Origin: a bacterium
Lineage (GTDB): Bacteria > Spirochaetota > JAHITG01
DNA: 14,615 bases
Direction: 5' to 3'
Assembly: GCA_028711675.1 (NCBI GenBank)
Contig: JAQTRT010000045.1
Coordinates: 1 to 14,615 of the forward strand
The notes below the pieces were generated by a model that was not told the origin of the DNA, did not search any database, and saw only the letters and a list, made by a program, of their open reading frames with translations. Shown here piece after piece: positions 1 through 6,671 of the stretch; position 1 is the first letter of the stretch; each line of letters starts with the position of its first letter. Both the position numbers and the translations under genes were made by a program.

Positions 1-62
1 GCACCGCCGATGTGCAGGTATCCGGTGGGTGATGGCGCAAACCTGACTCTGATCTCTTCCAT
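1..62 (-). CDS. gltX: Glutamyl-tRNA synthetase, N-terminal fragment
   Basis: Only the first 20 codons plus two bases lie inside the window. The reverse strand reads MEEIRVRFAPSPTGYLHIGG, the hallmark start of class I glutamyl-tRNA synthetases: the PSPTG loop followed by the HIGH-type signature (here HIGG) that binds ATP. The enzyme charges tRNA-Glu (or tRNA-Glu and tRNA-Gln in bacteria that use the amidotransferase route) in the cytoplasm. The start is well supported, because AAGGAG lies about 7 nt upstream of the ATG on the same strand. The gene runs off the left edge, so neither its length nor its KMSKS motif can be checked. It is the same orientation as the response regulator upstream, separated by about 205 nt containing hairpin repeats, so it probably has its own promoter or depends on read-through. 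A paralogous GluQ-RS also begins this way and cannot be excluded. Confidence 0.85.
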   Translation of the reverse strand, partial: MEEIRVRFAPSPTGYLHIGG

Positions 63-135
63 GAATATACTCCTTTTCGTTCATCAAACTATTAAATTTA
101 AAAAGGATAGCAAATAAATATTAAGGAAGGAATCA

Positions 136-220
136 GGCGTAGCGACGGGTCTTCAGACCCGTTGAATGTGATGCTACAGTATGCAAATAATCACCGTACC
201 TAAAGGTACGGTGCTACGGG
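136..220. repeat. Pair of hairpin repeats, left copy
   Basis: Two perfect small inverted repeats lie side by side. The first has 8-bp arms at 145-152 and 155-162 with a 2-nt loop (ACGGGTCT/AGACCCGT). The second has 10-bp arms at 192-201 and 204-213 with a 2-nt loop (CACCGTACCT/AGGTACGGTG). Each is flanked by a GTAGC or GCTAC block, and the sequence AGGAATCAG stands just to the left of the pair. Read on the minus strand, the second hairpin matches the hairpin at 11414-11435 nearly base for base. They sit downstream of the response regulator and upstream of gltX, both on the minus strand. They look like dispersed intergenic repeats; a role in ending or processing transcripts is possible but no T-run follows. 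Confidence 0.8.
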
Positions 221-267
221 AATACATTACCATAGTAACTTGTACAAAGATTGGTTGCAGGAGAGTA

Positions 268-975
268 TCAGTATACAAGCGTGTTCTCTTTCAGGCTGCT
301 GTGGATGAGCAGGTTGGAACGGAGGCTTTTGGAATCGCCTGCCGTTATCTTGATCTTAACGTTGCGCGGTTCAAAATAATTCTTTATCTCTTCCAGCATT
401 TTAATCTCATCTGTATCCAGGTTCTCAAGGTCGATCACGTTCAGGATCACTTTACCGATGGCATCAAAGACCCTTTGTTCGATGTTCTTGATGAGGATGG
501 GGATATCTTCAATGGTCAGGGCCCCGGCCAGTTTTATATTCAGAATATCGTTATTTGTGAAATATTTTACGGTCAGATTGCTCAGTTCAGGCAGGGACGG
601 AGACTGGATATAAAGCTCTTTTACTCTCTTTACCAGGTCATTGACATTAAAAGGCTTGGCCAGGAAATTTTTTATTCCCAGCTTCAATAATTCAATGATC
701 ACTTCTCTCCGGGTCTGGGCGGAAATGACCAGGATGGGGATATTTCTGGTCTTAATGTCTTCTTTTAGTTTTTTACAGAGTTTAAAACCGTCGAGCCTGG
801 GGATAATGAGATCAAGGATGATAAGACCGGGTGCTTCCTCTTTTATCATGGATATGGCGGAATATCCGTTGTCTGCAGTGACAACCTCATATCCTTCATA
901 ATTGAGAGTTTCTTCTACCAGGTTTTGCAGATTGGTATCATCATCAACAACTAATACTTTTTTCTCGGTTTTCAT
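268..975 (-). CDS. Response regulator with STAS-like C-terminal domain
   Basis: This is a two-domain cytoplasmic signalling protein of 235 residues. Residues about 5-122 form a CheY-like receiver: acidic pocket D11-D12, phospho-accepting D55 in LIILDLIIP, the conserved S85, and K107 in AKPF. After a short linker (about 123-130), residues about 134-235 alternate beta strands and helices and look like a STAS (SpoIIAA-type) fold, with D187-T188 where anti-sigma-factor antagonists carry Asp-Ser. There is no DNA-binding output domain. The reading frame is open back to 1020, but I prefer the ATG at 975 because the receiver fold begins right after it and a CAGGA lies about 9 nt upstream, while the upstream ATG has no ribosome binding site. 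No histidine kinase is in the window. Partners could be a switch-type kinase or phosphatase, or a partner-switching module, but this is inference. The receiver call is firm; the STAS call is a judgement from pattern only. Confidence 0.88.
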   Translation of the reverse strand: MKTEKKVLVVDDDTNLQNLVEETLNYEGYEVVTADNGYSAISMIKEEAPGLIILDLIIPRLDGFKLCKKLKEDIKTRNIPILVISAQTRREVIIELLKLGIKNFLAKPFNVNDLVKRVKELYIQSPSLPELSNLTVKYFTNNDILNIKLAGALTIEDIPILIKNIEQRVFDAIGKVILNVIDLENLDTDEIKMLEEIKNYFEPRNVKIKITAGDSKSLRSNLLIHSSLKENTLVY

Positions 976-1190
976 AGGGAAAATCCTGTTTTTATACCAT
1001 CTGTTTATATATTCGGCCATATCTAATTAATATATAGCAATTTTTATGCCGTTTTTTTTATGGAACGATCATGAATTTCCGGGAAAACATTATAAAAACC
1101 AGTATTTTTTAAAAAATAACTTCATGCCTCTCTTTATCATGCGTTATTTTTACACACTGACCTTTTCCCGGACTTGACTTTAGTTTTAAG
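976..1190. other. Divergent intergenic region
   Basis: This 215-nt AT-rich gap separates the minus-strand response regulator from the plus-strand phosphorylase, so it must hold promoters for both if neither is read from outside. A 16-bp perfect AT palindrome, TATTTTTTAAAAAATA, lies at 1103-1118. It may be a regulator site or simply an A/T tract. TTGACT near the phosphorylase start has no convincing -10 partner upstream of the start codon. I see no gene here. Confidence 0.5.
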
Positions 1191-3350
1191 ATGAATATTT
1201 TGTATTTTATGATAGAAAAGGATGTGAGCCGGGAAAACGGTCTTTTTGATAAAATAGACTGTTTAAAAGATATATTTCATAATTTATACTGGACATTTCA
1301 TCCTGAAGCAGAGACTATTCTCCGTAATATCGATCTTGATCTGTTCGAAAAAGCAGGCCAGAATCCGATCGTTTTTTTAAAGGAGATCAACTGGAGGAAG
1401 ATGGCCGGGAAACTTCAAGACAGCGAAATTTCCTCTCTGATCCGTAAGGTAAAAAATGACTTTCACGAATATCTTCTGGATCGTAAGACCTGGATCGATT
1501 TAAAGTATCCCCATGCCAGAAAAAAGGCTATTGCTTATTTTTCCGCGGAATTCGGTTTCCACAAATCCCTTCCGATCTATTCGGGCGGTCTGGGGATCCT
1601 GGCCGGCGATCATTGCTGCGGAGCCAGTGATCTGGGGCTGGACCTGACAGGTGTCGGGCTTTTATATAAAGAAGGATATGTTGATCAGAAGGTGAACAGG
1701 AACGGTGACCAGATCACTGTTTACCCCGGCTATAATTTCAGGGATTTTCCTTTACGCCTGATCCGGAACGTCCATAACGAGCCTTTACTCATTTATCTTG
1801 ATTTTCCGGGCCGGAGGGTATATTTCCAGATATGGGAGCTGGCTGTAGGCCGGATCAAATTATACCTTCTGGACACGGATGTAGACCATAATTTTGAGGA
1901 GGACCGGAGGATCACGTCCCGGCTGTACGGCGGGGACCGGGAAATGAGGATATCCCAGGAGATCGTCCTGGGCATGGGCGGTGTCAGGGCATTAAGAAAA
2001 CTGGATATACATCCTTCTGTCTGGCATATCAATGAAGGCCATTCCGCGTTCATTTTACTGGAACTGGCCGGGGAAATCATGGAAAAAGGTAAGGGCGGAA
2101 CGTCTCTGCTTCAGGCTCTGCGGAAAGTAAGGAAGAAAGTGGTGTTCACGACCCACACTCCCGTGAAAGCGGGGAACGAGACCTTTGCCTTCTCCCTGAT
2201 GGAAAAATATTTCAGGAATTTCAGCCGCAGGATGAACACGGACATGATGGACCTGCTGGAAGAAGGAGTGCCTAACAAGATCGAGGATACGGAAGAGTTC
2301 AATATGACGGCGTTTGCCATCAAGAATTCGGCTTTTACCAATGCCGTAAGCAGGCTTCACCAGTCTGTTTCCCGCAAGATGTGGCAGACCATCTGGCCGG
2401 CCAGAAATGTTCAGCAGGTCCCCATTGATTACATCACCAATGGAGTGAACATTAAGAAATGGCTGGCCCCGGAATGGGGCCCGCTCTTTTCCCGTTACGT
2501 GGACAAGGCCTGGGAGGAGAAGATCGATCAGGTTCAGACATGGAAAAAGGTCCATGAAATCCCTCCCACCGAGTTCTGGAAGGCTCATCTCAAGGCTAAG
2601 GAACGAATGATCGGATATGTGATTGAAAAGACAAACCAATTTTACAAACGGAACCAGGTGGATATTGGCCGTATCCGCAAGATCATTGGCTCTCTTGATC
2701 CCGGCCACCTGTACATCGGGTTCGGCCGGCGTTTTACACCGTATAAACGCGCCGCGCTCCTCTTTGAGGATGAAAAAAGATTGAAGAAGATACTGGGCTC
2801 TTCACGCTGCCCGGTCCATTTTATTTTTTCCGGTAAGGCCCATCCCATGGATACACCCGGTAAGGCCCTGATAAAAAAGATCTATGAATACAGCCTGAAA
2901 AAAGAGTATCTCGGGAAGATCCTGTTCATCGAGAACTACAGTATCAATACAGCCCGCTATATGGTTACGGGATGCGATGTGTGGCTTAATAATCCGCGGA
3001 GACCCTATGAGGCCAGCGGTACCAGCGGTCAGAAAGCAGGCGCCAACGGCGTTTTGAACTTCAGCATCCTGGACGGCTGGTGGCCTGAAGCTTATCATGC
3101 CGGGAACGGGTGGGCGATCGGCACAGGCCGGGATTATCAGGACCGCCATATTCAGGACCGGGAGGACAGCCGGTCCCTTTATCAGATCCTGGAAAAAAAG
3201 ATCATCCCTCTTTATTACCGGAAGTCCGGAGGTTATTCCGGTTCCTGGGTGGACATGATGAAGGAATCCATGTCCGCTATCATACCCCGGTATAATATTA
3301 TCCGGATGGTGAAGGAATATTTTATTAAATTTTATAATCCTTTGATGTAA
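1191..3350 (+). CDS. glgP: Alpha-glucan phosphorylase (GT35)
   Basis: The enzyme releases glucose 1-phosphate from the non-reducing ends of glycogen or maltodextrin using phosphate and a pyridoxal phosphate cofactor, in the cytoplasm. The family is shown by YFSAEFG at residues 116-122, the glycine-rich loop SGGLG at 131-135, WHINEGHSAF from 278, FTTHTPV, the sugar-phosphate segment GFGRRFTPYKR, and the cofactor site EASGTSGQK, in which K615 should form the Schiff base. Residues about 22-70 resemble the DUF3417 region at the front of the archaeal/Thermotoga-type short phosphorylases, and the 719-residue length is on the compact side for that group. The start is uncertain: no clear ribosome binding site precedes the ATG at 1191, and an in-frame ATG at 1209 or GTG at 1224 would remove only 6 or 11 residues. 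It heads a group with the GH13 enzyme 118 nt downstream, which supports a role in glucan turnover. Whether glycogen or maltodextrin is preferred cannot be read from sequence. Confidence 0.93.
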   Translation: MNILYFMIEKDVSRENGLFDKIDCLKDIFHNLYWTFHPEAETILRNIDLDLFEKAGQNPIVFLKEINWRKMAGKLQDSEISSLIRKVKNDFHEYLLDRKTWIDLKYPHARKKAIAYFSAEFGFHKSLPIYSGGLGILAGDHCCGASDLGLDLTGVGLLYKEGYVDQKVNRNGDQITVYPGYNFRDFPLRLIRNVHNEPLLIYLDFPGRRVYFQIWELAVGRIKLYLLDTDVDHNFEEDRRITSRLYGGDREMRISQEIVLGMGGVRALRKLDIHPSVWHINEGHSAFILLELAGEIMEKGKGGTSLLQALRKVRKKVVFTTHTPVKAGNETFAFSLMEKYFRNFSRRMNTDMMDLLEEGVPNKIEDTEEFNMTAFAIKNSAFTNAVSRLHQSVSRKMWQTIWPARNVQQVPIDYITNGVNIKKWLAPEWGPLFSRYVDKAWEEKIDQVQTWKKVHEIPPTEFWKAHLKAKERMIGYVIEKTNQFYKRNQVDIGRIRKIIGSLDPGHLYIGFGRRFTPYKRAALLFEDEKRLKKILGSSRCPVHFIFSGKAHPMDTPGKALIKKIYEYSLKKEYLGKILFIENYSINTARYMVTGCDVWLNNPRRPYEASGTSGQKAGANGVLNFSILDGWWPEAYHAGNGWAIGTGRDYQDRHIQDREDSRSLYQILEKKIIPLYYRKSGGYSGSWVDMMKESMSAIIPRYNIIRMVKEYFIKFYNPLM

Positions 3351-3468
3351 GAAACAGATCATCGGCCGGATCCGGAATCATGATGATCCCTCCTGCTGCG
3401 GCGATATCAGGAGAGGGCGCAACGGCTGTCGTCTTTTTTCGCGATACCAACGGTCTTAAACGGGGAAA

Positions 3469-5469
3469 ATGCCGGATATGAAGATCCTGGAACTTTTAAA
3501 GAAAAATTACCGGAAGGTATATGTTCCTGTTCCGTCCTACTGGAATTATTCCGGCCTGAAAATGAACGGTGAGATAAAAAAAATAAATATTTTCGATCTC
3601 ATGATCAATACGATCGAAGATTACGTGCCCGGGAACCGTTCTGTTCCCTTACCCGGCTCCCTTGACCAGGCTGTTATTTACGGCGCATTTATCCGTACCA
3701 CCACAGCGTTTGATTTTGATGGCGATAACAGGTTACGGACCAGGGACCGCTACGGTCTGAGGGAAACAGGGACTATTTTAAGGATGTTCCTTCTCTTCCC
3801 CCTGCTGAAGAAAATGGGAGTGAACATGGTTTATCTTCTTCCTGTTACGTCCGGCAGCCGTCAGTTCCGCAAGGGCCGGGCGCCGTCCCCTTATGCCTGC
3901 AAGAATTTTTTTAAGATAGATGAGGAACTTTATGATCCCATGCTGGGGGAATATTCCGAAGAAAAACTGGAGATCCTTTTCCGGGAATTTGTGGATACGG
4001 CCCATAGTCTCGGCATCAAGGTTATGGTCGATTTTATCCCCCGTACAGCAGCCCGGGACAATGATCTTATCCTCGACCATCCTGACTGGTTCTATTGGAT
4101 TAAAAAGGAATTTGAGAAGGACTTCAGGCCGCCTGTTATTGAGGGCGTGCCTTTTACCTCTTATGATAAAAAATACGTAAAGCAAATCTATTCTTCCTCC
4201 CAAACCAGGGAATTTCTGAAAAAATTTTCTGTCAGTCCCGACCGGATCGACCGGAAAAAATGGCTTCATCTCGTGAAAAAGGTTAAAAAAGAGAATATTC
4301 CGGATTTCATGGGTCTTATCAGCAAAGAGTTCGGCCTGACGACCGTACCGGGTTTTTCCGATGTGATCAACGACATCCAGCCGCTCTGGACCGAGACCAG
4401 TTTTTTAAGGATGTTCATGGACCTGCCGGTTGATTCAGCCAGGTTTGTTGGCCGGAACCAGCCGCCTTATGCTTTGTTCGATATCATCAAATCGAGCAAG
4501 GCACCCGGGAGAAAGCCTAATCACGGCTTGTGGAACCTGATCAGCAGTGTGCTGCCTTACTGGCAGAAACAGTTCAATATCGACGGTGTCCGGATCGACA
4601 TGGCCCATGCCCTTCCCGTTAAACTGGAGGAACGGATCCTGAAAACAGCAGTGAAAGTAAATAAGAACTTTATTCTTATTGCCGAAGAACTGGATAACAG
4701 GAATTCCGCTAAGGCAGCCAGGGCCGGATACCATGCCATCATCGGCAATTTCTGGGCTGTGGAACCGCGCTGGAAGGACGGGAATTTTAAGAATGTCTTT
4801 GAGAACGATACCCCCCATCTGAAGCTCCCTCTGATGGCCACTTCCGAGACCCACGATACGCCCCGGACCGTCAGCCGGCCGGGCAAGGACCGTTTTTATT
4901 ATTTTTCACTGGTGCTTAATTATTTTCTGCCCCGTACCGTTACTTTCATCAATACTGGATTTGAGCTCCGGGAGAGCCATCCCATGAACAAAGGCCTGGA
5001 TTCGGCGCATGCTGATATTCACGGTTTGGCATGGTGGGACCTGAATTACGGTAAAATGGCTTTGTTCGATTATACGTGCCTTCACTGGAAGACCAATAAT
5101 GAAAAAGCCATCCGTCTCATGGAATACTGCCAGGGCCTTTTAAAAGAGTATCCGGAGATCAAGCAGTCCGGCCGGAGCCGTTTGATATCCACCGGCCATC
5201 CCTATATCCTTTCGTTCTTTGTGCCGGTCAGGAACGATATCCTTTTGTTTGCGGCCAACAGCGATATGAACAGGGGCCATAAATTTCTTTTAAACCTTCC
5301 CTTTCCGCCTATCCGGGATTATGATGTCCTCCTCAGTACCCATGTATACCGGAGGAAGAACAGGTTCTCGGATGAAAGGGCGGGGAAACGGATCAGCATA
5401 AAAATGAACGGGCTTATAATAAAAATGAAGAGGTCAGAGGTTCTCGTTCTGCGTGTCCGCAGCGTCTGA
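3469..5469 (+). CDS. GH13 alpha-amylase-family enzyme, specificity unknown
   Basis: This 666-residue protein has a (beta/alpha)8 barrel of the alpha-amylase clan. The GH13 catalytic triad is present: nucleophile D377 in GVRIDMAH, acid/base E406 in LIAEELD, and D463 after H462 in ETHDTPRT. Region I is altered: D188 is kept in VMVDFIPRTA, but the usual Asn-His that follows in amylases is absent. The segment after it, with LDHPDWFYW, recalls GlgE-type maltosyltransferases and related GH13 branches rather than classical amylases. A C-terminal beta-rich stretch (about 570-666) fits domain C. There is no signal peptide, so it should be cytoplasmic. It lies 118 nt after the phosphorylase and 64 nt before a small gene, with no evident terminator between them, so the three may be co-transcribed. 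It could hydrolyse or transfer short alpha-1,4-glucans; amylase, debranching and maltosyl-transfer activities all remain open. A weak GGGGA precedes the chosen ATG, and a second ATG nine bases later would do equally well. Confidence 0.88.
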   Translation: MPDMKILELLKKNYRKVYVPVPSYWNYSGLKMNGEIKKINIFDLMINTIEDYVPGNRSVPLPGSLDQAVIYGAFIRTTTAFDFDGDNRLRTRDRYGLRETGTILRMFLLFPLLKKMGVNMVYLLPVTSGSRQFRKGRAPSPYACKNFFKIDEELYDPMLGEYSEEKLEILFREFVDTAHSLGIKVMVDFIPRTAARDNDLILDHPDWFYWIKKEFEKDFRPPVIEGVPFTSYDKKYVKQIYSSSQTREFLKKFSVSPDRIDRKKWLHLVKKVKKENIPDFMGLISKEFGLTTVPGFSDVINDIQPLWTETSFLRMFMDLPVDSARFVGRNQPPYALFDIIKSSKAPGRKPNHGLWNLISSVLPYWQKQFNIDGVRIDMAHALPVKLEERILKTAVKVNKNFILIAEELDNRNSAKAARAGYHAIIGNFWAVEPRWKDGNFKNVFENDTPHLKLPLMATSETHDTPRTVSRPGKDRFYYFSLVLNYFLPRTVTFINTGFELRESHPMNKGLDSAHADIHGLAWWDLNYGKMALFDYTCLHWKTNNEKAIRLMEYCQGLLKEYPEIKQSGRSRLISTGHPYILSFFVPVRNDILLFAANSDMNRGHKFLLNLPFPPIRDYDVLLSTHVYRRKNRFSDERAGKRISIKMNGLIIKMKRSEVLVLRVRSV

Positions 5470-5533
5470 TCCTGTTCCAGACCGGGCCGATGACCGTAAG
5501 GATTCCATCAATATTTCCATGAGGTGAAGAGAC

Positions 5534-5836
5534 ATGAAAGAGAAGAACACGCCGGATTTTAAAGAGAAGCTCGGGGGGACATTGAACAAATTATTGAAGT
5601 ACGGGAACAAATACTCGCATATCGCCAAAGTCGAGATCCAGCTCATGATCCTCCTGAGCAAGAAGAACCACCTTTTCAAGGAACTGGGGGAACTGGTATA
5701 TCAGCGTATGAAAGAAGGCCGGAATGATTATACCGGTGAAAAAACATTCCAGGAGACCATGGAAAGTATCCGCGGATTCGAAGCTGAAGAAGAAGTGCTG
5801 AAAAAGTCGATCAAAAAAGGTATCAACAGGGGATAA
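5534..5836 (+). CDS. Small helical protein of unknown function
   Basis: I do not recognise a family. The predicted product has 100 residues, is rich in Lys and Glu, and looks almost entirely helical. Residues about 30-62 (from KVEIQLMILL to QRMKEG) form an amphipathic stretch and about 72-95 another that could make a coiled coil. There is no signal peptide, membrane segment or Cys/His metal motif. A good ribosome binding site, GAGGTGA at 5521-5527, lies 6 nt before the ATG, which supports it as a real gene. It sits 64 nt after the GH13 gene in the same direction and ends only 7 nt before the 3' end of the convergent tRNA-Arg gene, so there is no room for a terminator of its own before the tRNAs. 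A link to glucan metabolism is suggested only by position. Confidence 0.72.
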   Translation: MKEKNTPDFKEKLGGTLNKLLKYGNKYSHIAKVEIQLMILLSKKNHLFKELGELVYQRMKEGRNDYTGEKTFQETMESIRGFEAEEEVLKKSIKKGINRG

Positions 5837-5843
5837 TAAAAAA

Positions 5844-5917
5844 TGCGCCCGAGAGGATTCGAACCCCTGGCCTACTGGTTCGAAGCCAGTCGCTCTATCC
5901 AACTGAGCTACGGGCGC
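5844..5917 (-). tRNA. tRNA-Arg (anticodon TCG)
   Basis: The reverse strand folds as a complete cloverleaf. The acceptor stem pairs GCGCCCG with CGGGCGC, the D arm pairs GCTC with GAGC, the anticodon stem pairs ACTGG with CCAGT around the loop CTTCGAA, and the T arm carries TTCGAAT. The anticodon TCG reads CGA and related arginine codons. The discriminator base is A and CCA is not encoded. A run of T follows at once on the transcribed strand and could help end transcription. It lies 14 nt downstream of tRNA-His on the same strand, so the two are probably one transcript. Confidence 0.96.
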
Positions 5918-5931
5918 CTTGAGGTTCTCTG

Positions 5932-6006
5932 GGTGAATGAGGGGACTTGAACCCCCAACCACCAGGGCCACAACCTGGTGCGCTAACCAATTGCGCTACA
6001 TCCACC
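5932..6006 (-). tRNA. tRNA-His (anticodon GTG)
   Basis: The reverse strand folds as a cloverleaf. The acceptor stem pairs GTGGATG with CATTCAC (one G-T wobble), the D stem is GCGC/GCGC, the anticodon stem pairs CCAGG with CCTGG around TTGTGGC, and the T loop has TTCAAGT. The anticodon is GTG. As expected for tRNA-His, an extra G at -1 faces C73; both are included in the span. CCA is not encoded. It is the first gene of a two-tRNA unit with tRNA-Arg. Confidence 0.96.
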
Positions 6007-6024
6007 ATGTTTTATACTCTCTTA

Positions 6025-6052
6025 TTAATAGTAAAAATAAAACTGATTTCAA
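6025..6052 (-). promoter_or_regulatory. Possible sigma-70-type promoter of the tRNA pair
   Basis: On the minus strand, TTGAAA (6052-6047) is followed after 16 nt by TATTAA (6030-6025), and the mature 5' end of tRNA-His begins 18 nt further on. Spacing and position suit a bacterial housekeeping promoter for the two tRNAs. The surrounding DNA is AT-rich, so the match could be chance. Confidence 0.35.
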
Positions 6053-6084
6053 CTATTTTCGTTTTTTAATTTCTATGTTCCGGT

Positions 6085-6414
6085 TTACCATTTTTTAAAC
6101 ACAAAAAAGACCGCAGCCAGGATCAGGCTGAATCCCACCAGGTAGTTCCACTTCAGCTTCTCTTTCAGGTAAACGACGGAGAAGACGCAGAAAACGGCCA
6201 GGGTGATCACTTCCTGGATGGTCTTGAGCTGGGCTGCCGTGAACTGAGAATGGCCGATCCGGTTGGCGGGGACCTGAAAACAGTATTCCAGGAAAGCAAT
6301 CATCCAGCTTATAAGAATGACCTTGATGAGAGGTGCGGATTTATATTTCAGGTGCCCATACCATGCGATGGTCATGAAAATATTAGAGATCAACAATAAT
6401 ACAATGGCCGTCAT
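6085..6414 (-). CDS. DUF486 (DMT-like) small membrane protein
   Basis: This is a member of the DUF486 family (Pfam PF04342), small integral membrane proteins placed near the drug/metabolite transporter group; substrate and function are not established. The 109-residue product has about four membrane helices, near residues 3-22, 28-46, 66-85 and 90-106. Family signatures include SNIFMTIAWYGHLK, FLEYCFQVPANRIG, AQLKTIQEVITL and YLKEKLKWNYLVGF. The frame is open further upstream to 6483, but those 23 residues are not part of the family and overlap an inverted repeat, so I use the ATG at 6414. No strong ribosome binding site is visible before it. It stands alone, transcribed toward the tRNA pair on the same strand. 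Confidence 0.9.
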   Translation of the reverse strand: MTAIVLLLISNIFMTIAWYGHLKYKSAPLIKVILISWMIAFLEYCFQVPANRIGHSQFTAAQLKTIQEVITLAVFCVFSVVYLKEKLKWNYLVGFSLILAAVFFVFKKW

Positions 6415-6470
6415 GGGAAAAGATAATATAGTTTTTGTTTTTTTTGTCAAGTAAAATAAGGAAAAGCATT

Positions 6471-6566
6471 GCCACAAAGGCATAAAGAAAAAGTAATCAG
6501 TCAGCAGGAATCAGGGAAGAAAAGGAGGAGTTTTTTTATGCTTTCGTGCCTTAGTGCCTTGGTGGC
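6471..6566. repeat. Imperfect inverted repeat pair
   Basis: GCCACAAAGGCA at 6471-6482 and its near complement TGCCTTGGTGGC at 6555-6566 face each other across 72 nt, matching at 11 of 12 positions. Both arms continue inward with A-rich or T-rich tails (AAAGAAAAA and TTTTTTTATG). The left arm overlaps the upstream open frame of the DUF486 gene, which argues against that longer start. The arm sequence resembles a motif I have often seen in bacterial intergenic DNA, but its identity cannot be confirmed here. Confidence 0.55.
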
Positions 6567-6585
6567 TATCCTGTTTTTTCCTTGA
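6538..6585 (+). CDS. Possible 15-residue hydrophobic peptide ORF
   Basis: An ATG at 6538 opens a frame reading MLSCLSALVAILFFP before a TGA. It is preceded by one of the stronger Shine-Dalgarno matches in the window, AAGGAGG at 6522-6528, with a 9-nt gap. The peptide is nearly all hydrophobic and could be a membrane micropeptide or a leader for the acyl-CoA synthetase gene that begins 86 nt later. Against this, its codons overlap the right arm of an inverted repeat, so the frame may be accidental. No homology can be claimed for so short a product. Confidence 0.25.
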   Translation: MLSCLSALVAILFFP

Positions 6586-6671
6586 AATGATAATTTAAAC
6601 CCCTATGTTGGTAATATCATAAAACGTGCGGCTTTCCAATACGGGAATACCTTAATGAGGAGGCCTCATCC

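Noticed and set aside
136..220. CRISPR-like array
   Set aside because: The repeats are palindromic hairpins of differing sequence, only two per locus, with no regular spacing and no cas genes.
976..1020. Longer start for the response regulator
   Set aside because: The 15 extra residues are outside the receiver fold and have no ribosome binding site; the ATG at 975 has one.
2055..2708. 217-codon open frame on the minus strand
   Set aside because: It lies entirely opposite conserved phosphorylase sequence, and its translation shows no recognisable domain.
6415..6483. Longer start for the DUF486 protein
   Set aside because: The extra 23 residues are not part of the family and overlap an inverted repeat arm.
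6582..6609. Promoter TTGAAA-16-TATGTT before the ligase gene
   Set aside because: The -10 match is weak in an AT-rich gap, and nothing else supports it over other similar combinations nearby.
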